From Catonia carolina (taxonomy: Eukaryota; Arthropoda; Insecta; Hemiptera; Achilidae), in the NCBI GenBank assembly GCA_035578175.1, contig JAQMRL010000005.1:58013722-58077721 (forward strand): 64,000 bases of DNA. Direction: 5' to 3'. Shown here piece by piece: positions 63,603 through 64,000 of this stretch (position 1 is the stretch's first letter; each line of letters opens with the position of its first letter). A program made the position numbers and the translations under genes. The notes below the pieces were generated by a model. The model had not been told where the DNA came from. It saw nothing but the letters and a program-made list of their open reading frames with translations, and searched no databases.

Positions 63603-64000
63603 CTATAGTTCCGTTGGCACAACGGAGCAGTATAGGACAGTGTATTTCTTATGGGGCTCTAACTGCTACTAGCACATACACAAACATCAGCTTTGTAGAT
63701 CAATCAATGCCATCTTAACCAATAACATTCCCCTCCTCTGTACCCTATTGATAACAAACGTTTATAATGTAAAGTAGTTTATATGACTATTAATTAGGCT
63801 AATAATTAACATTATCAGTTTATACTTAAATTCATAGTGGATTCCAAATGTGAAATATTTTCTTCGATATCTGTACTGGGAAAGAGTTTTAGGTTTGTAA
63901 TAATCGATTTCGTCATTTGTTTACATTCATCACTCAGTGTTTAAACAAATTTGGAGAGGTAATGTGGAGAAGGCATTAGTACGTCTGCAGTAAAATAGAT
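63603..64000. other. AT-rich sequence, nothing recognised
   Basis: No supported feature to the window edge. Confidence 0.4.

Noticed and set aside
1..64000. CRISPR arrays, bacterial operons, LTR retrotransposons, rRNA genes, endogenous viral genes
   Set aside because: No regular spacer-repeat array, paired LTRs, gag/protease/integrase motifs, ribosomal RNA segments or viral protein motifs were recognised in either strand.

Overview
This looks like AT-rich nuclear DNA from an insect. A hemipteran-type genome is my guess; the order cannot be fixed from this window. The reasons are tRNA-derived SINEs, relics of Jockey-type and other non-LTR retrotransposons, Helitrons, many cut-and-paste transposons, GT-AG introns and almost no open coding sequence. 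There is no bacterial operon, CRISPR array, rRNA gene or convincing functional tRNA.

I can support one host gene. A coding exon at 21726-22058 and a terminal exon at 24856-25332 join in phase 0 across a 2797-bp intron. They encode a 269-residue protein with an N-terminal signal peptide and a Pro/Tyr-rich second half. An AATAAA lies 15 bases past the stop. I do not recognise the protein. Its intron carries a hairpin repeat, a TTAA-flanked transposon, and a copy of an abundant repeat with a long GT/GC tract.

The rest is layered mobile DNA. Two anonymous families dominate. S is about 370 bp with 12 copies, mainly at 1-2.5 kb, 9.3 kb, 13.6-17 kb, 38-39 kb, 48 kb and 50.7 kb. G is about 0.9-1 kb and has a (CA)n microsatellite at a fixed internal position; copies lie at 17.4-18.9, 23.9-24.6, 35.1-35.8, 36.9-38.1, 40.1-40.7, 41.9-46.0, 58.7-59.9 and 62.3-63.2 kb. 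G copies act as landing sites. A LINE with a 14-bp target duplication sits in one, an element with an 8-bp duplication in another, half of a hairpin MITE in a third, and a four-unit head-to-tail Helitron array (41983-45132) in a fourth. The matching empty site survives in the copy at 58.7 kb.

Other structures: 3.1-3.8 kb has a LINE C-terminal relic with a (GAA)n tail. 6.5-7.2 kb is a Jockey-type relic. 7.2-9.0 kb holds two piggyBac-like TTAA elements head to head. 10.2-13.6 kb is a LINE split by a 2.85-kb insertion with a perfect 17-bp duplication, and that insertion holds another LINE with one in-frame stop. 28.9-29.5 kb is a foldback element. 30.2-31.0 kb is a hAT relic. 32.6-33.2 kb is a mariner-like deletion derivative whose 193-bp inverted ends contain the end of its transposase gene. 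54.7-57.2 kb is a Jockey-type relic interrupted by a pogo/Tigger-like element and a SINE. Four tRNA-headed SINE types are scattered through, and one copy combines the head of one type with the tail of another.

I found no multi-gene functional system. The notable content is the nested transposon record and the single secreted-protein gene. Repeat ends and family assignments were read by eye, without alignment tools.
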